Of a stretch of 64,000 nt of DNA, positions 8,818 through 19,700 are shown piece after piece. The stretch is taken from contig NZ_SNYV01000017.1 of the NCBI RefSeq assembly GCF_004363245.1, forward strand, positions 186,001-250,000, read 5' to 3'. Position numbers and translations under genes: made by a program. Each line of letters starts with the position of its first letter. The stretch's first letter is position 1. The notes beneath the pieces are model-generated. The model saw nothing but the letters and a program-made list of their open reading frames with translations, was not told the origin of the DNA and made no database searches. Source of the stretch: Sphingobacterium yanglingense (GTDB taxonomy: Bacteria; Bacteroidota; Bacteroidia; Sphingobacteriales; Sphingobacteriaceae).

Positions 8818-9705
8818 TCACTTCTTCTTCAACTCTAATGGATAGGTACCAAATCCTCCAGCGCTTACGGTGTAAGCACCATTAATTTTAATCGTGCCCT
8901 CACATGGATTAACCAAATTTGCTGTTGCCCCCCCCACAGATGCAACGGAATATACACCATACGGCCATGGAGCAGGATAAGCCCCCAAAGGTTGTTTTGC
9001 GACATTTATAGAGTTATCGCCAGTCTTTACATCAACCTTAATGTTATTATAACCTGTCATCTGATAAACAATCTCAAAAGTTTTCTCATCTATTTTCTTG
9101 ACTTCGGCAATAGTACCAACACCAAAATCCTCCCAATCGTCAACAATCACTTCAAATTTACCATCACCTAGGAACTCATCCATATCAAACTTACAAATAC
9201 AGGAATAACGGATAGTCGGTCCAGCCCCGGGTTGCGAAATAACGCCAGCTCCGTACCCAGCCTCTCCACTTTTAGGAAAAGCCTCATATGTTTTACCCTC
9301 TTCGGTTATATAGTTAGCTCCTATATCGTAATTATCATTAAGCGCTATAGCTGCACCGAAAATTTGTTCTATCTGTGGCCCTGTAAGCTCTATTTCAGTA
9401 GGCATAGTCGAAACTTTCTCTTTCAAAACCTTAACATTATTTAGATCTCCATTTTTCATAATCACTATGTCAAAGTATTTCGGTTTTGCTTCAGTATCAA
9501 ATTTCACTCCAACCGTGAGTTTGCCTTTAAAAGCCAGCGGATCTTGAAATGCGATAGATTCATCAAATCCTTTGAGTACCTTCTCTATAGCTGGCTGATT
9601 CAGGTATACAATACCATCCAACATAGTTGCATTGTCACTCTTCCGACACGCCGATGTCATAACCAATGACACCAAGGCAACAATATATAATATTTTTTTC
9701 ATCAC
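8818..9705 (-). CDS. SusE-like surface lipoprotein of a SusCD locus
   Basis: The 295-residue protein has a lipoprotein signal (VSLVMTSACRKSD, Cys at about 20). The rest is beta-rich with few motifs. It contains Gly/Pro-rich loops (GEAGYGAGVISQPGAGP) and a C-terminal segment resembling other BT_3987-like or SusE-like accessory binding proteins, but I cannot assign a family with certainty. It is the third gene of the minus-strand operon SusC-SusD-this protein, 12 bp after the SusD gene, so it probably acts as an extra substrate-binding protein at the cell surface. Confidence 0.6.
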   Translation of the reverse strand: MMKKILYIVALVSLVMTSACRKSDNATMLDGIVYLNQPAIEKVLKGFDESIAFQDPLAFKGKLTVGVKFDTEAKPKYFDIVIMKNGDLNNVKVLKEKVSTMPTEIELTGPQIEQIFGAAIALNDNYDIGANYITEEGKTYEAFPKSGEAGYGAGVISQPGAGPTIRYSCICKFDMDEFLGDGKFEVIVDDWEDFGVGTIAEVKKIDEKTFEIVYQMTGYNNIKVDVKTGDNSINVAKQPLGAYPAPWPYGVYSVASVGGATANLVNPCEGTIKINGAYTVSAGGFGTYPLELKKK

Positions 9706-9717
9706 TTTCTATTTAAA

Positions 9718-11382
9718 TTAAGGCATCCAAAAAACTTTCTCAGCATTTAAATCTACTTTCTGTTTTGGCGTATTTGGATTACGATTGACTTCATCCTGAT
9801 TATACGGCAAAGAGTTCGGGAACTTTCTATTGGCAACAACAGGTACAGCAGGAAGATCTTCTCCTCCATTTCCACCAACAGGCGGAGTCACTGTACCTCC
9901 TATAGCATTCGGATCAAACAAAACAGGGTAGCCTGTCCTTCTATAGTCAGTATACTGGTCTACAGATGAGCCCACGCTTGACAACCACTTTTGTGTCATA
10001 ATCATCTCTAACTTCTTAGCGTTATTTCCTCCATTGAACTGTGTTATAACATTAGTGATATAAGATGCCGCCGTAGGTGCCGTCGCTATTTTTGGAATAG
10101 TTTGACTTGATCCGTTTTTCGACACCACATGGTCTATCATTTTCATCGATTCATTAAGGGCCTTACGCAAGGTGTCCGCAACACTCCCCCCTACAATTCC
10201 TTCTTGCATAAGTTCAGCTTTCAAAAACAATATATCCGCATAAGTAATCATTCGATAAGGAGCAGCGCCTGTACCCGAAGAAGCAGAAGCAGAACCACCT
10301 TTCCCCTCGTCGTACTTACCACCAACGGGGTATATCCCAAATAATGTTACCAAACTCTGAACATTAGTTCCTCTTTTTGGCCCTTGAGACCCAAAATATT
10401 TTGAAACAAAAGCTCCATCCCTATACTCCACATTTGCATTAGGCAAATCTGAAGCCTTCATCTGATTATAAAAATAATAAGGAATCCGTGGATCTTCAAT
10501 CCCCGTAAGGATATTATTATTATAGCCACTCATTATTTCATAAAGCCAAGGACTAACATGCATCGTACGCTGGGTTGCGTAATACTCTTTAAAACCAGGG
10601 TTTCTATCATCCGTAGCGTCATTTTTTCCAAATGGAACCATGAAGGAATTTTCGACGGAAGAAATTAATTTACCGCCTGTTAAAAGAGCATTCACTTGAG
10701 CACCGACATTCTCTATTTTTCTTTGCTGCACAAGAAGCTTCAACTTGATAGAATTAGCGGCTTTAACCCATAATTCTGGATCCCCACCGTAAATAATATC
10801 ATCGGCTTTAGGCATCTTGTCGTTAGGAGCATCTGTATTCTCTAAATCTTTTATAGCATCGTCCAATAAGGAAAAAATCTGAGCATAAACATCTTTGCCG
10901 TTGTCATATTTTGGAAAACGATTGCCTTCTGCTGCTTGATTAGCTTCGGTATATGGTATAGAACCATACAAATCAACCAACACTGAAGCCGTATAAGCCT
11001 TCATCACCTTTGCAATTCCGACATACACTAAGTTTCCATCTTCGGTTTCTTGTTTAATAATAATATTAGCATTGGTCAATACATCTCTATAAGAATATTG
11101 CCAGCCTTGAGACGTTTCAAAATCGGAACCTGATGCGCCGTATTGATCGTAATCCCCGTAATGCACCATCTGGTGCATATAAGCGGAGGTGGCAGCAGAA
11201 AAGCCCTCAGCTGTAGCTAAACTATATCCTAAGTACTTTTGCATATGTGGCAAAAGAATATGAGATTCTAGTTCTGCTGGATTATTGGGATCTGTATTAA
11301 TATCCAGTTGTTTTGAGCATGACACAGTAATTAGAGCCAAAACAACAAGGAAACTATTTCTTATTTTTTTCATAACTTTCAT
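9718..11382 (-). CDS. SusD-like (SusD-like_2 type) outer-membrane lipoprotein
   Basis: The 554-residue protein has a lipoprotein signal (VVLALITVSCSKQLD) followed by DINTDPNNPAEL, a hallmark of the SusD-like_2 subgroup. The conserved middle (YVGIAKVMKAYTASVLVDLYGSIPYTEA) and a C-terminal block beginning YRMITYADILFLKAELM also fit. The closing motif FPNSLPYNQDEVNRNPNTP is typical. The start may be the first or the second Met (MKVMKK). It lies one base after the SusC stop, so the two are translated as a pair. Confidence 0.92.
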   Translation of the reverse strand: MKVMKKIRNSFLVVLALITVSCSKQLDINTDPNNPAELESHILLPHMQKYLGYSLATAEGFSAATSAYMHQMVHYGDYDQYGASGSDFETSQGWQYSYRDVLTNANIIIKQETEDGNLVYVGIAKVMKAYTASVLVDLYGSIPYTEANQAAEGNRFPKYDNGKDVYAQIFSLLDDAIKDLENTDAPNDKMPKADDIIYGGDPELWVKAANSIKLKLLVQQRKIENVGAQVNALLTGGKLISSVENSFMVPFGKNDATDDRNPGFKEYYATQRTMHVSPWLYEIMSGYNNNILTGIEDPRIPYYFYNQMKASDLPNANVEYRDGAFVSKYFGSQGPKRGTNVQSLVTLFGIYPVGGKYDEGKGGSASASSGTGAAPYRMITYADILFLKAELMQEGIVGGSVADTLRKALNESMKMIDHVVSKNGSSQTIPKIATAPTAASYITNVITQFNGGNNAKKLEMIMTQKWLSSVGSSVDQYTDYRRTGYPVLFDPNAIGGTVTPPVGGNGGEDLPAVPVVANRKFPNSLPYNQDEVNRNPNTPKQKVDLNAEKVFWMP

Positions 11383-11383
11383 T

Positions 11384-14300
11384 TTAAAATCTTGCGACTA
11401 AATTAAAACCGTAACGTTTGGTAGTTGGGGCTGCTGACAGCTCAACCCCTTGCGATGAGGAAGACCCATAACTACCAACTTCAGGATCGAAATTAGAGTA
11501 CTTAGGGAAATTAGGCGCAAAAAACCAAAGATTTCTACCTGTAACAGTAAAGCTTACCCCTTTTACAAAAGTACCTGCAAACATCTTCCTAGGCAATTCA
11601 TAACCAATCGCTACCTCCCTCAAACGATATACAGTCGCGTCATAAATATTCCATTCCGTCGCCGTATTGATTGCAAAAGTTTGTCCATTATCTGGATCTG
11701 GAGAAAAATACAAGTCATTAACAGTCAAACGCGTTTGATTCCAAATTTTATTACCGGAGGCATCAAGAATTGGCTTACCAGTTATAGGATCTCCATACAC
11801 ACCAGGTAAAATCGCATTATACTCACGTCCCTCAGTATCCTTTGTAACACCACGTCCTAGTAGGGAACTATTTGTTACCGAATACATATCTCCACCTTTT
11901 GTCCAATCAAATAGCGCTGCAAAAGAAAACCCCTTGTAAGAAACCGTGTTATTAATCCCCATTTTAAAGTCCGGATTAGGATCCCCTACAAAATACTCAT
12001 CGTTAGGATCCTGTATCATCCCACCGTTTTTACGATTTATGAGCACATTTCCCTCATCATCTCTAAACACCTTTGTCCCTCGCAGATACCCAAATGGCAT
12101 ACCTGGCTCCAATGCTGTAGATATTGTTCCACTTAACATCGCTCGAAGTTCAATACGAGGCGTCCCATCAATCAACTCCTCAACCATGTTCTTGTTTTTG
12201 GTAAAATTTGCAGATAAATTCCACTTAACAGGACTATCTGGAGATAGTGGCTTGAGTCCTAATGTAATTTCGACTCCTTTATTGCTTATTTTACCGAAAT
12301 TGGTGAAATAAAAATCAAAACCGGAAGAAGCTGGCATAGCAATTCTTGCCAAAAGGTCTGTAGAAATCTTTTTATACCAGCTAAAATCTAAATTAGCACG
12401 GCTATTAAAGAAAGATAATTCAGTTCCAAACTCAACTTCTGTAGAAAACTCAGGAGTCAAATTAGGAGAATAGTAAGTATAGTCTAAATGTCCTGTTGGA
12501 TTCCCCAAAAAGTTATTTTCTATGGTATACGTAGTAAGTAAATTATATGGATCAGTATCCCTTCCGACCTTTGCCCAAGCAGCACGTAACTTACCATAAT
12601 TTAAAATACTGCTCTTCATATTCAATGCATCGGTAAATACAAAGGCTGTGGAAACACCCGGATAGAAATAGGATCTCGAATTCTTAGGCAAAGTCGATGA
12701 CCAGTCATTTCTACCTGTTATATTTAAAAACAAGTAGTCTTTATACCCAAACGCAGCCTCCGCAAACATCCCCATAATACGACGTTTACTCAACTCATCT
12801 AAATTAAACAGCTTTTGCGCGGTATTGACTAATGTGTGAGTACCTCTGGCTATAAAACGTTTTCCCTCGTCCTGCCCACGATTGATTATCCGCTGATTAT
12901 AGTTAAAACCAACGTTACCGGTAAAAGTAAAATCATCAGAGATTTTCGGTTTAAAAATACTTCTAAATGTAGACTCCAACTCTTTATGATCTCTCCTATC
13001 CATTACTAATCCACCTAAGCCTTCATATGCTCTTGATGAGATCTCATAGATTTCTTTTCTATCCATAAAACTTAAATTCGCTCCAAGTGAGTAATCTAAT
13101 TGCCACCAATCATTAATCTTAAAATCAGTAGCAAAGGATCCAACAACTCTATTCTCTAAAGTTGTTGCATAGTTATTATAAGCAGACCACAAAGGATGAT
13201 CAAATTGACTTGCTCCTAACCAATTTAAATTATTCCCATCTTTATCAGACCAAGGTAACGAAGGATCCCAGTTTCTAGCTAAAAACAACGAACGGGCAAA
13301 TGACGAAGCTGCCCCATCGACCTGATTTTCACCAAAATAACCTCCAACCTGATTAGAATTAGTATATGCCAAACTACCGCGAGCATTCATTCGATCAGAG
13401 ATCTTCACATTACCCCCTGCCGAAATATTATACCGCTTAAATGAGGAATTAGGTACATATCCTTTATGGTCCATTTGAGATAAAGTAACGTTAAATCCAG
13501 TATTGGAAGATCCTCCTGCGAAATTGATGGAGTTCTCCCAAACACGACCTGTTTGAAACAGATCCTTCACATTATTTGCATAGGCTCTGTAAGGAATCAT
13601 ACTACCTTTTGGAAAAATTCCTGCATCAACATATGGTCCCCATGCTTCAATGCTATCTAAAACACCAAACTTTGGTCCCCATGAGCCATTGGAAGCCGAA
13701 TAGTTAAACTGAGAACCTGCTCCATACATATTCTGGTAATCTGGAAGGTTAGCAATATTTTCTAAGGAAACAGAGCTTCTTAACGTAACTGAAGTAGGTT
13801 GATCTAATTTCGTACTACCTGATTTCGTAGTAATTATCACAACACCATTTGATGCACGAGACCCATAAAGTGCAGCAGCAGCAGAGCCTTTCAATACATT
13901 GAAAGACTCTATATCGTTAGGATCAAGATTCGATATACCCGAAGAATAAGCTGCTCCTCCCGAAGTCATGCTAGTCGTCTCTACCATCGAGTTATCATAT
14001 GGGACTCCGTCAACAATGATGAGTGGCTGGTTATTGCCAAAAAAGGATGAGTTACCACGAACCTGAAAACGAGTAGCAGCCCCAGGGGTTCCCTGAGACG
14101 TGCGAATATCAACTCCCGCAACTTTCCCTTGCATTGATTTTAACAAATCGGGTTCAGAATTCTGCAATAAATCATCGGGATTTACTTTGCTCGTTGCATA
14201 AGCCAAGCTTTTAGCAGATCTCTGTATCCCCAGCGCAGTGACAACCACTTCTTCTAAAGCATTATCCTCTGATACTAACTGTATATTTATTGTATTTTGG

Positions 14301-14560
14301 TTACCTACTGTTACCCGTTGGGCGTTATAGCCAATAAAAGAAAAATTAAGAGCTGCCCCTTGACCTACAGAAATAGAATAGTTTCCACTTCCATCAGTTT
14401 GTGTAGCAGCAGAAGTTCCTACTACAGATATTGATACGCCTGAAAGTGGCGCCCCATCAGTTGCAGAGGTAACCTTACCACTCACTTGCCGATTTTGTGC
14501 CATTGACACGCCTATTAGGCAAGTCAGCACAAAAAATAAACTGAGTAATTTTTGTTTCAT
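11384..14560 (-). CDS. SusC/RagA TonB-dependent transporter, no STN domain
   Basis: The 1058-residue protein has a signal peptide (MKQKLLSLFFVLTCLIGVSMAQ), a carboxypeptidase-D-like domain starting RQVSGKVTSATDGAPLSGVS, a TonB box (LEEVVVTALG), a plug (SQGTPGAATRFQVRGNSS, VDGVPYDN, ALYGSRASNGVVIITTK) and a barrel ending YGFNLVARF. It lacks the STN domain and has no sigma/FecR neighbour, so it is not expected to signal through FecR. It is a close paralogue of the SusC at 16734-19949, with almost the same first 50 residues. Confidence 0.93.
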   Translation of the reverse strand: MKQKLLSLFFVLTCLIGVSMAQNRQVSGKVTSATDGAPLSGVSISVVGTSAATQTDGSGNYSISVGQGAALNFSFIGYNAQRVTVGNQNTINIQLVSEDNALEEVVVTALGIQRSAKSLAYATSKVNPDDLLQNSEPDLLKSMQGKVAGVDIRTSQGTPGAATRFQVRGNSSFFGNNQPLIIVDGVPYDNSMVETTSMTSGGAAYSSGISNLDPNDIESFNVLKGSAAAALYGSRASNGVVIITTKSGSTKLDQPTSVTLRSSVSLENIANLPDYQNMYGAGSQFNYSASNGSWGPKFGVLDSIEAWGPYVDAGIFPKGSMIPYRAYANNVKDLFQTGRVWENSINFAGGSSNTGFNVTLSQMDHKGYVPNSSFKRYNISAGGNVKISDRMNARGSLAYTNSNQVGGYFGENQVDGAASSFARSLFLARNWDPSLPWSDKDGNNLNWLGASQFDHPLWSAYNNYATTLENRVVGSFATDFKINDWWQLDYSLGANLSFMDRKEIYEISSRAYEGLGGLVMDRRDHKELESTFRSIFKPKISDDFTFTGNVGFNYNQRIINRGQDEGKRFIARGTHTLVNTAQKLFNLDELSKRRIMGMFAEAAFGYKDYLFLNITGRNDWSSTLPKNSRSYFYPGVSTAFVFTDALNMKSSILNYGKLRAAWAKVGRDTDPYNLLTTYTIENNFLGNPTGHLDYTYYSPNLTPEFSTEVEFGTELSFFNSRANLDFSWYKKISTDLLARIAMPASSGFDFYFTNFGKISNKGVEITLGLKPLSPDSPVKWNLSANFTKNKNMVEELIDGTPRIELRAMLSGTISTALEPGMPFGYLRGTKVFRDDEGNVLINRKNGGMIQDPNDEYFVGDPNPDFKMGINNTVSYKGFSFAALFDWTKGGDMYSVTNSSLLGRGVTKDTEGREYNAILPGVYGDPITGKPILDASGNKIWNQTRLTVNDLYFSPDPDNGQTFAINTATEWNIYDATVYRLREVAIGYELPRKMFAGTFVKGVSFTVTGRNLWFFAPNFPKYSNFDPEVGSYGSSSSQGVELSAAPTTKRYGFNLVARF

Positions 14561-14794
14561 GTGTTTATGTGTTTAGTTAAAAATTGTGTTTAATTAATTA
14601 TTGATTAATCACAGATGCATACGCCCCATTCCCTTTGCCAAATGACGTGAGCAAAAGAAACAAGCAGTAAAACGTTTTATCAAAAAGAAAAAGCGTCAAC
14701 CGATCAACAGCAGGATAAACAGCCGTTTAGATTATCAAAAAAATTTACATATCCAGCTCGGTGAAATAAACCAAGCTAACTCCGACAGAAAAGT

Positions 14795-14839
14795 CTAAAT
14801 CCGGAGATAACGGGATGAAGTGAGTAATTTTTGTTCCAT
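14795..14839 (-). pseudogene. Relict susC start, now a 14-codon upstream ORF
   Basis: On the minus strand an ATG at 14839 reads MEQKLLTSSRYLRI and stops at 14795. The stretch CAAAAATTACTCA and the upstream AACTAAACACA match the starts of the susC genes at 14560 and (first stretch) 19949. It looks like the remains of a duplicated or recombined susC 5' end. It lies in the predicted leader of the downstream susC. Confidence 0.6.
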
Positions 14840-14911
14840 TTTGTGTGTGTTTAGTTTTTATAAATTGTTTGTGTGTTAGTAGCGTCATATCGTAACAACG
14901 ATATTACTATG

Positions 14912-14919
14912 CAAACATA
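14912..14919 (-). promoter_or_regulatory. Probable -7 element for the susC operon
   Basis: The minus strand reads TATGTTTG, matching the Bacteroidota -7 consensus TAnnTTTG. A clear -33 TTTG is not visible. The mRNA leader would be about 345 nt and include the relict susC start. Confidence 0.4.
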
Positions 14920-15084
14920 TAAAAAAAAATAAGTTTTCACACTTTTTAACATTTTTTTTTTCGAAACAGTGGTTTAAACAAGAAAAAAAACAGCGCAACC
15001 AACTAAATGTAACAAAGCATGGTAACATTTGTAAAACAAACATGATGGCACACAAAAAGGAAATAGAAATATTAACCACAAAAA

Positions 15085-15110
15085 ATGCCCCTCATTTTCA
15101 TGAGAGGCAT
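15085..15110 (-). terminator. Terminator of the second STN-less SusCD locus
   Basis: ATGCCCCTCAT (15085-15095) and ATGAGAGGCAT (15100-15110) form an 11-bp stem with one mismatch and a 4-base loop; the minus strand continues into a T run. Confidence 0.85.
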
Positions 15111-15132
15111 CGTATTAATTAAAAAATAAAAC

Positions 15133-16722
15133 TTATCGTGTACCGCCAGCCCACCATACTTGCTCCGTATAGACGTACTTTCCATCTCCATAAGCAGCTT
15201 CCACATTTGGATTAGTTGTTGTGTCGTCATTACCATATGGTAAACGCAATGGGAATTTACCCGGGTTCTTCAATTCAATTAATTCTTCACCATTTGACTT
15301 CCAACGACGGATGTCGTTGTACATCTCCGTAGATTCGCCCGATGCACCAAAGAATGCTAAGTATTTTTGGTTAGCTATTTCTTTTAACGCATTAGCTGCG
15401 AACAATGGCTTTACATGATCTGCAAAGTAACTAGCGATATCAGCATCGGTAATTGCCGCAGAAGTCTCCTTCATTGTCCCATTAGCTAACACCGTAGGTG
15501 CAACAAATGCCGCTTTTACCGAGTTCTCCGAATTTTTGATACCTGCTGAAACAGCGGCCTCTAAAACTGTCGCTACCTCAGAAGATCCCTTGCCTAATCT
15601 TTGCATAGCCTCAGCTTTCAGGAATAATAATTCATGATAGCTTAATAGCTGAGTCGGTGCAGTCTGAGCAAACACGAATGTCGAAGTCAGGTAGTGGTAT
15701 TTAACCTGCGTATTTTTACCATTGGGCGCTAATAAATTATACGAATCATTAGATGCCGCTATGTCATTTACCTGCGTCCAAACGCCAGCTGAACTCTGCG
15801 GAGTAAAGAAATTACGGTTCAAACGAGGGTCATTACGATCCAACATTTTATCACCGATACTCTGACTCGCTGCCAGGCCATCTCTTGACCATTGGAAGTC
15901 AAACAATGGATTTAGATTTGAAGCGCTATATTGTGCAAACTTAGCCTCTTCGTTTGCGCTAGCAAATGACTTATCAACAGACGTAATAATTGCCTCTAAA
16001 GCAGCAGTCTTATCCGAAGTAACCTTCAACAAACGCATTGTATAGCGAGCCTTCAATCCGTGCGCAAATTTCAACCAACGATCTGTATTCCCCTTAAATA
16101 GGAGATCCTGAGTACCGACCGAACCTGATGCATGTGTATCTCCTTTTGGAAGGTTTTCAATCGCCCCATCCAGATAGGCATTGATTTGCTTGTACAGTTC
16201 CTCTTGTTTATCCATTTTAGGATTGCGGATTTCCAAAGGCCTGAATCCTTCTGAATAAGGTACATCACCGAACATATCCGTCAATAATGCCAGATTGTAA
16301 GCAGCCATGATCTGTCCCATCCCTAAAGTAGCATAGTTACCTTCCTGGCTTCCTCCTACAGAACATTTTTCAATAATCATACGAGCATCTTTCAATGTTA
16401 TATAAACGTTGCCCCAGGTATTATTAAAAGTAGATGACCTTTCTGGTTCACTTTCACGATGTTCCGCATTCCAGAGTTGATTATCCGTTCCAACTTCATG
16501 CTCTACATAAGTAGATAGATAAGTATTAAAATCACCCCCTACATTTGAAAAAGCAGTCCTCGTAATGACATCTGTTAAAATAAACTTCGCCTGAACATCC
16601 TTTGGATTATTAACATTGTCATTAATATTGTCCATTACATCCTCTGAACAAGAAGTAAAGACTGTAGGAGTAGCCAAAACAGCCACCGTTAATAATCCTA
16701 CTATATTTAATTTCATTTTCAT
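15133..16722 (-). CDS. SusD-like (SusD-like_2 type) outer-membrane lipoprotein
   Basis: The 529-residue protein has a lipoprotein signal with Cys in PTVFTSCSEDVMDN, then DNVNNPKDVQAKFILTDVI as expected for SusD-like_2. Conserved blocks include MAAYNLALLTDMFGDVPYSE, LLSYHELLFLKAEAMQR and FPLRLPYGNDDTTTNPNVEA near the C-terminus. It partners the SusC encoded 11 bp upstream. It is paralogous to the SusD at 9718-11382 but clearly diverged, so the two loci probably take different substrates. Confidence 0.92.
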   Translation of the reverse strand: MKMKLNIVGLLTVAVLATPTVFTSCSEDVMDNINDNVNNPKDVQAKFILTDVITRTAFSNVGGDFNTYLSTYVEHEVGTDNQLWNAEHRESEPERSSTFNNTWGNVYITLKDARMIIEKCSVGGSQEGNYATLGMGQIMAAYNLALLTDMFGDVPYSEGFRPLEIRNPKMDKQEELYKQINAYLDGAIENLPKGDTHASGSVGTQDLLFKGNTDRWLKFAHGLKARYTMRLLKVTSDKTAALEAIITSVDKSFASANEEAKFAQYSASNLNPLFDFQWSRDGLAASQSIGDKMLDRNDPRLNRNFFTPQSSAGVWTQVNDIAASNDSYNLLAPNGKNTQVKYHYLTSTFVFAQTAPTQLLSYHELLFLKAEAMQRLGKGSSEVATVLEAAVSAGIKNSENSVKAAFVAPTVLANGTMKETSAAITDADIASYFADHVKPLFAANALKEIANQKYLAFFGASGESTEMYNDIRRWKSNGEELIELKNPGKFPLRLPYGNDDTTTNPNVEAAYGDGKYVYTEQVWWAGGTR

Positions 16723-16733
16723 TGTTCTAAATT

Positions 16734-19700
16734 TTAGAATTTAATGTTTACACCTAGACCATAGCTTGATGTTCCCGGTAAAGAAAAACGCTCAAATGCA
16801 CCTTGCATGTTGGTATTTCCTTGTGACACTTCTGGATCATAGCCTTTCAACTCAGACCATAGGATAATGTTACGTGCAAACGCATTAACATCTACCTTCA
16901 ATTTAGAGGTCTGGTAGACAGGGTAACCTACAGCTACTTCGCGTAATTTCACAAATGAAGTTCCACGAATAGATGCTTCCGAAATATTACTCAAACGGTT
17001 AAAATAATCATACGTCGAAGTATTGGTAGGGTTTCCTTTTCCATCCAATACTGGGTTCGCATCGATCATAATATCATTTGCATCCCCATTCGCTTTTACG
17101 GCCGGCAATTCGAATAAGAAACCATTTCCATTTCGAAGATCAGCAGAATGCTGAGTCACCCCATAGACATTTAACAATGTTGAAGTACCATGGTACATCT
17201 GTCCTCCTTTTTTCCAATCCAACACAGCAGATAAACGTATTTTCTTATATTCAAGATTCGTGTTAAATCCTAAGTTAAAATCTGGAGACACATTTCCGAT
17301 TACTTTTTCTTCGCCAGCTTGTGGCAGACCATCCTCATCTACAACAATCTGTCCTGCATCATTACGTAGATAAGAAACTCCATAAATCACAGGGAATTTG
17401 TAACCTATTCCAGCACGTACCTGTGGCTCAACGAATCCGCCCATGAAGATACTATTTACCCCTTCTTTCAACTCGTCTACATAATTATCAATTTTGGTGA
17501 AGTTAAAAGCAAAATCCCACTTGAAGTCACCATTACGGTAAGGAGCAACTGCCAACGTCAATTCGTGTACATTGGTATGGATTTTTCCACCATTCGTCAC
17601 TAGGCTTGAGTATCCCGTTGAAGCGGCCAAAGGCACTTCAAAAATCTGATCTTTTACATCTTGACGAGAGAATGTATAATTCAAGTTGATCAATCCATCC
17701 CAGAACATTAAATCCGTTCCGACTTCAATCGCCCGCGTATTCTGAGGCTTTAAGGCTGGATCGTATACGATTGGATAGGTTGTATAAGAAGTCACTCCAT
17801 CACTATTAATTGGATATAATATCGGTGTACCTGATGAGAAACCTCCACCATATACTGGCTTATCAAAATAACTCTCATAGTAATCTCCCGCTTGTCCAAC
17901 CTCTGCAAATGATGCTCTCAGCTTACCCATAGTCAAAACGGAGTTTTTGACCGCATCTAACTCTGTAAACACAAAAGCTCCTGCTACTGAAGGATAGAAG
18001 AAAGAACGGTTATTGCGTGGCATAGAAGAAACGATATCGTTACGACCAGTCGCATTTAAAAACAACATGTTTTTATACGCTAAAGCTAAACTTCCAAACG
18101 TACCGAATGTCCGTGTATGACGTAAAGTTTGCTCTGCGGTAACAGTAGATGCGTTATTGATATTATCCCATCCTGGGAAATTAAAGTTTATACCGTGAGC
18201 ATAATCTCTTCTGCGTACCCGATTTACAATCTCGTTACCGACCATGGCATCCAATACTAGATCATCATTGATTTTCCAGTTATACGCTGCCGTTCCCAAC
18301 GAGTTCCATTCCGTTACTGAAATATGGAAGTTCTCCACTTCACCTTGACCATTTGCATGACCATACCCCCATAGATCGGTGTAATTTGACGTATAGGAAT
18401 CAACACCTGCTTGGTACTTCAATGTTAATTTTTGATTGTTGCCCAAATCAGTAGCGTATTGTCCAAATCCATTACCAAAAAAGCGTTGATTATCTTCAGA
18501 AAACTTGTTGTTCTCAACAGCCCAGTACACACCGTCAAAACCTGCTGTACCGCGGTATGTATTTTGTTTTGTTGGGTTGTTCAAATAATAAGATGGGATT
18601 CCAGCCAAATCATAGGAGGCTGGAGCACCAAACAAAGTAGCCATAATACCATTATTCGCTCCTGTCTGCTTGGTGATTCTTGAATTCACATAGTTACCGG
18701 TAAAACCCGTTGTCCATTTGTCAGACAATTTTACTTCTCCAGCTAATTTAGCAGTATAACGATCCAGTCCTGTCGAAGGAACTATACCATTTGCGTTTGT
18801 TGCTCCCAAAGACATTGCATAACTACCCTTTTCAAATCCCTGAACAATGTTGAATGAATTATTGAAGGTATTGCCAATATCAAAAAAGTCTTTCGCATTA
18901 TTATAAGCTTGCGGAGTAGCCCAAGGATCTAAACCCGCATTGGCACGCTGTGTTACATAGTATTTTCCTGGCTGCATACCATATTTCTGCGTATACTCAT
19001 TATCGATATTACCACCGTATATAGCATCATTTGCTAAATCTGGAATCTTTGGACCCCAGGACATAGAAGAGGTATTACCGCTTTTAGCTCCATATAGGCC
19101 ATTCACGCCTTGCGCATAGGTTGACTGAAAATCCGGAAGAACCGAAACTTTGTCAAACGACACATTAGAGTTGTATGAAATCTGTGGTTTTCCTTGTTTT
19201 CCTTTACCGCTCTTAGTCGTAATAAGGATTACCCCGTTGGATGCGCGCATACCATATAAAGCTGATGCTGCCTGTCCCTTAAGAATATTAATACTCTCAA
19301 TATCATTAGGATCAATATCCAAGCCTCTAGAAGAGTAATCTGCACCGGTAACACTATTCAACGTAGAAACCTCGGCAGTAGAAGAAATAGGCAATCCGTC
19401 CACTACATACAATGGAGAGTTATTTCCTGTAAATGAGCGTGCTCCACGTATTGTAATATTTGCGGATGCACCTGGCATACCGGAAGAAGGCGTCACCTGT
19501 ACTCCGGATACCTTACCTTGGATCGCTGTTGCTAAGTTACTATTGGCTGCTTCCGTCAATTTATCGCCTTTAACCTCTTGCGTTGCGTAACTTAAGGCCC
19601 TCTTTTGGCGAGACTGCCCCATTGCCGTAACCACAACTTCTTCTAAAGAGTTTTCTTCGGATTCCAAAACAACGTTTATTGTAGTTTGTGTCCCTACTGT

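Larger units (their letters stand above)
14561..15079 (-). other. Long susC leader region (no true gene)
   Basis: This 570-bp gap holds a probable promoter (14912-14919), a vestigial copy of a susC start (14795-14839) and otherwise AT-rich sequence. A 64-codon minus-strand frame at 14885-15079 is T-rich by composition and overlaps the promoter, so I do not call it a gene. Confidence 0.5.

Noticed and set aside
11946..12311. Long plus-strand frames inside the susC genes
   Set aside because: They are antisense shadows of conserved barrel-coding sequence, without start signals or domains.
14885..15079. Minus-strand 64-codon frame with many Phe and Cys
   Set aside because: The Phe-rich product reflects poly-T runs in the leader region, and it overlaps the proposed promoter.
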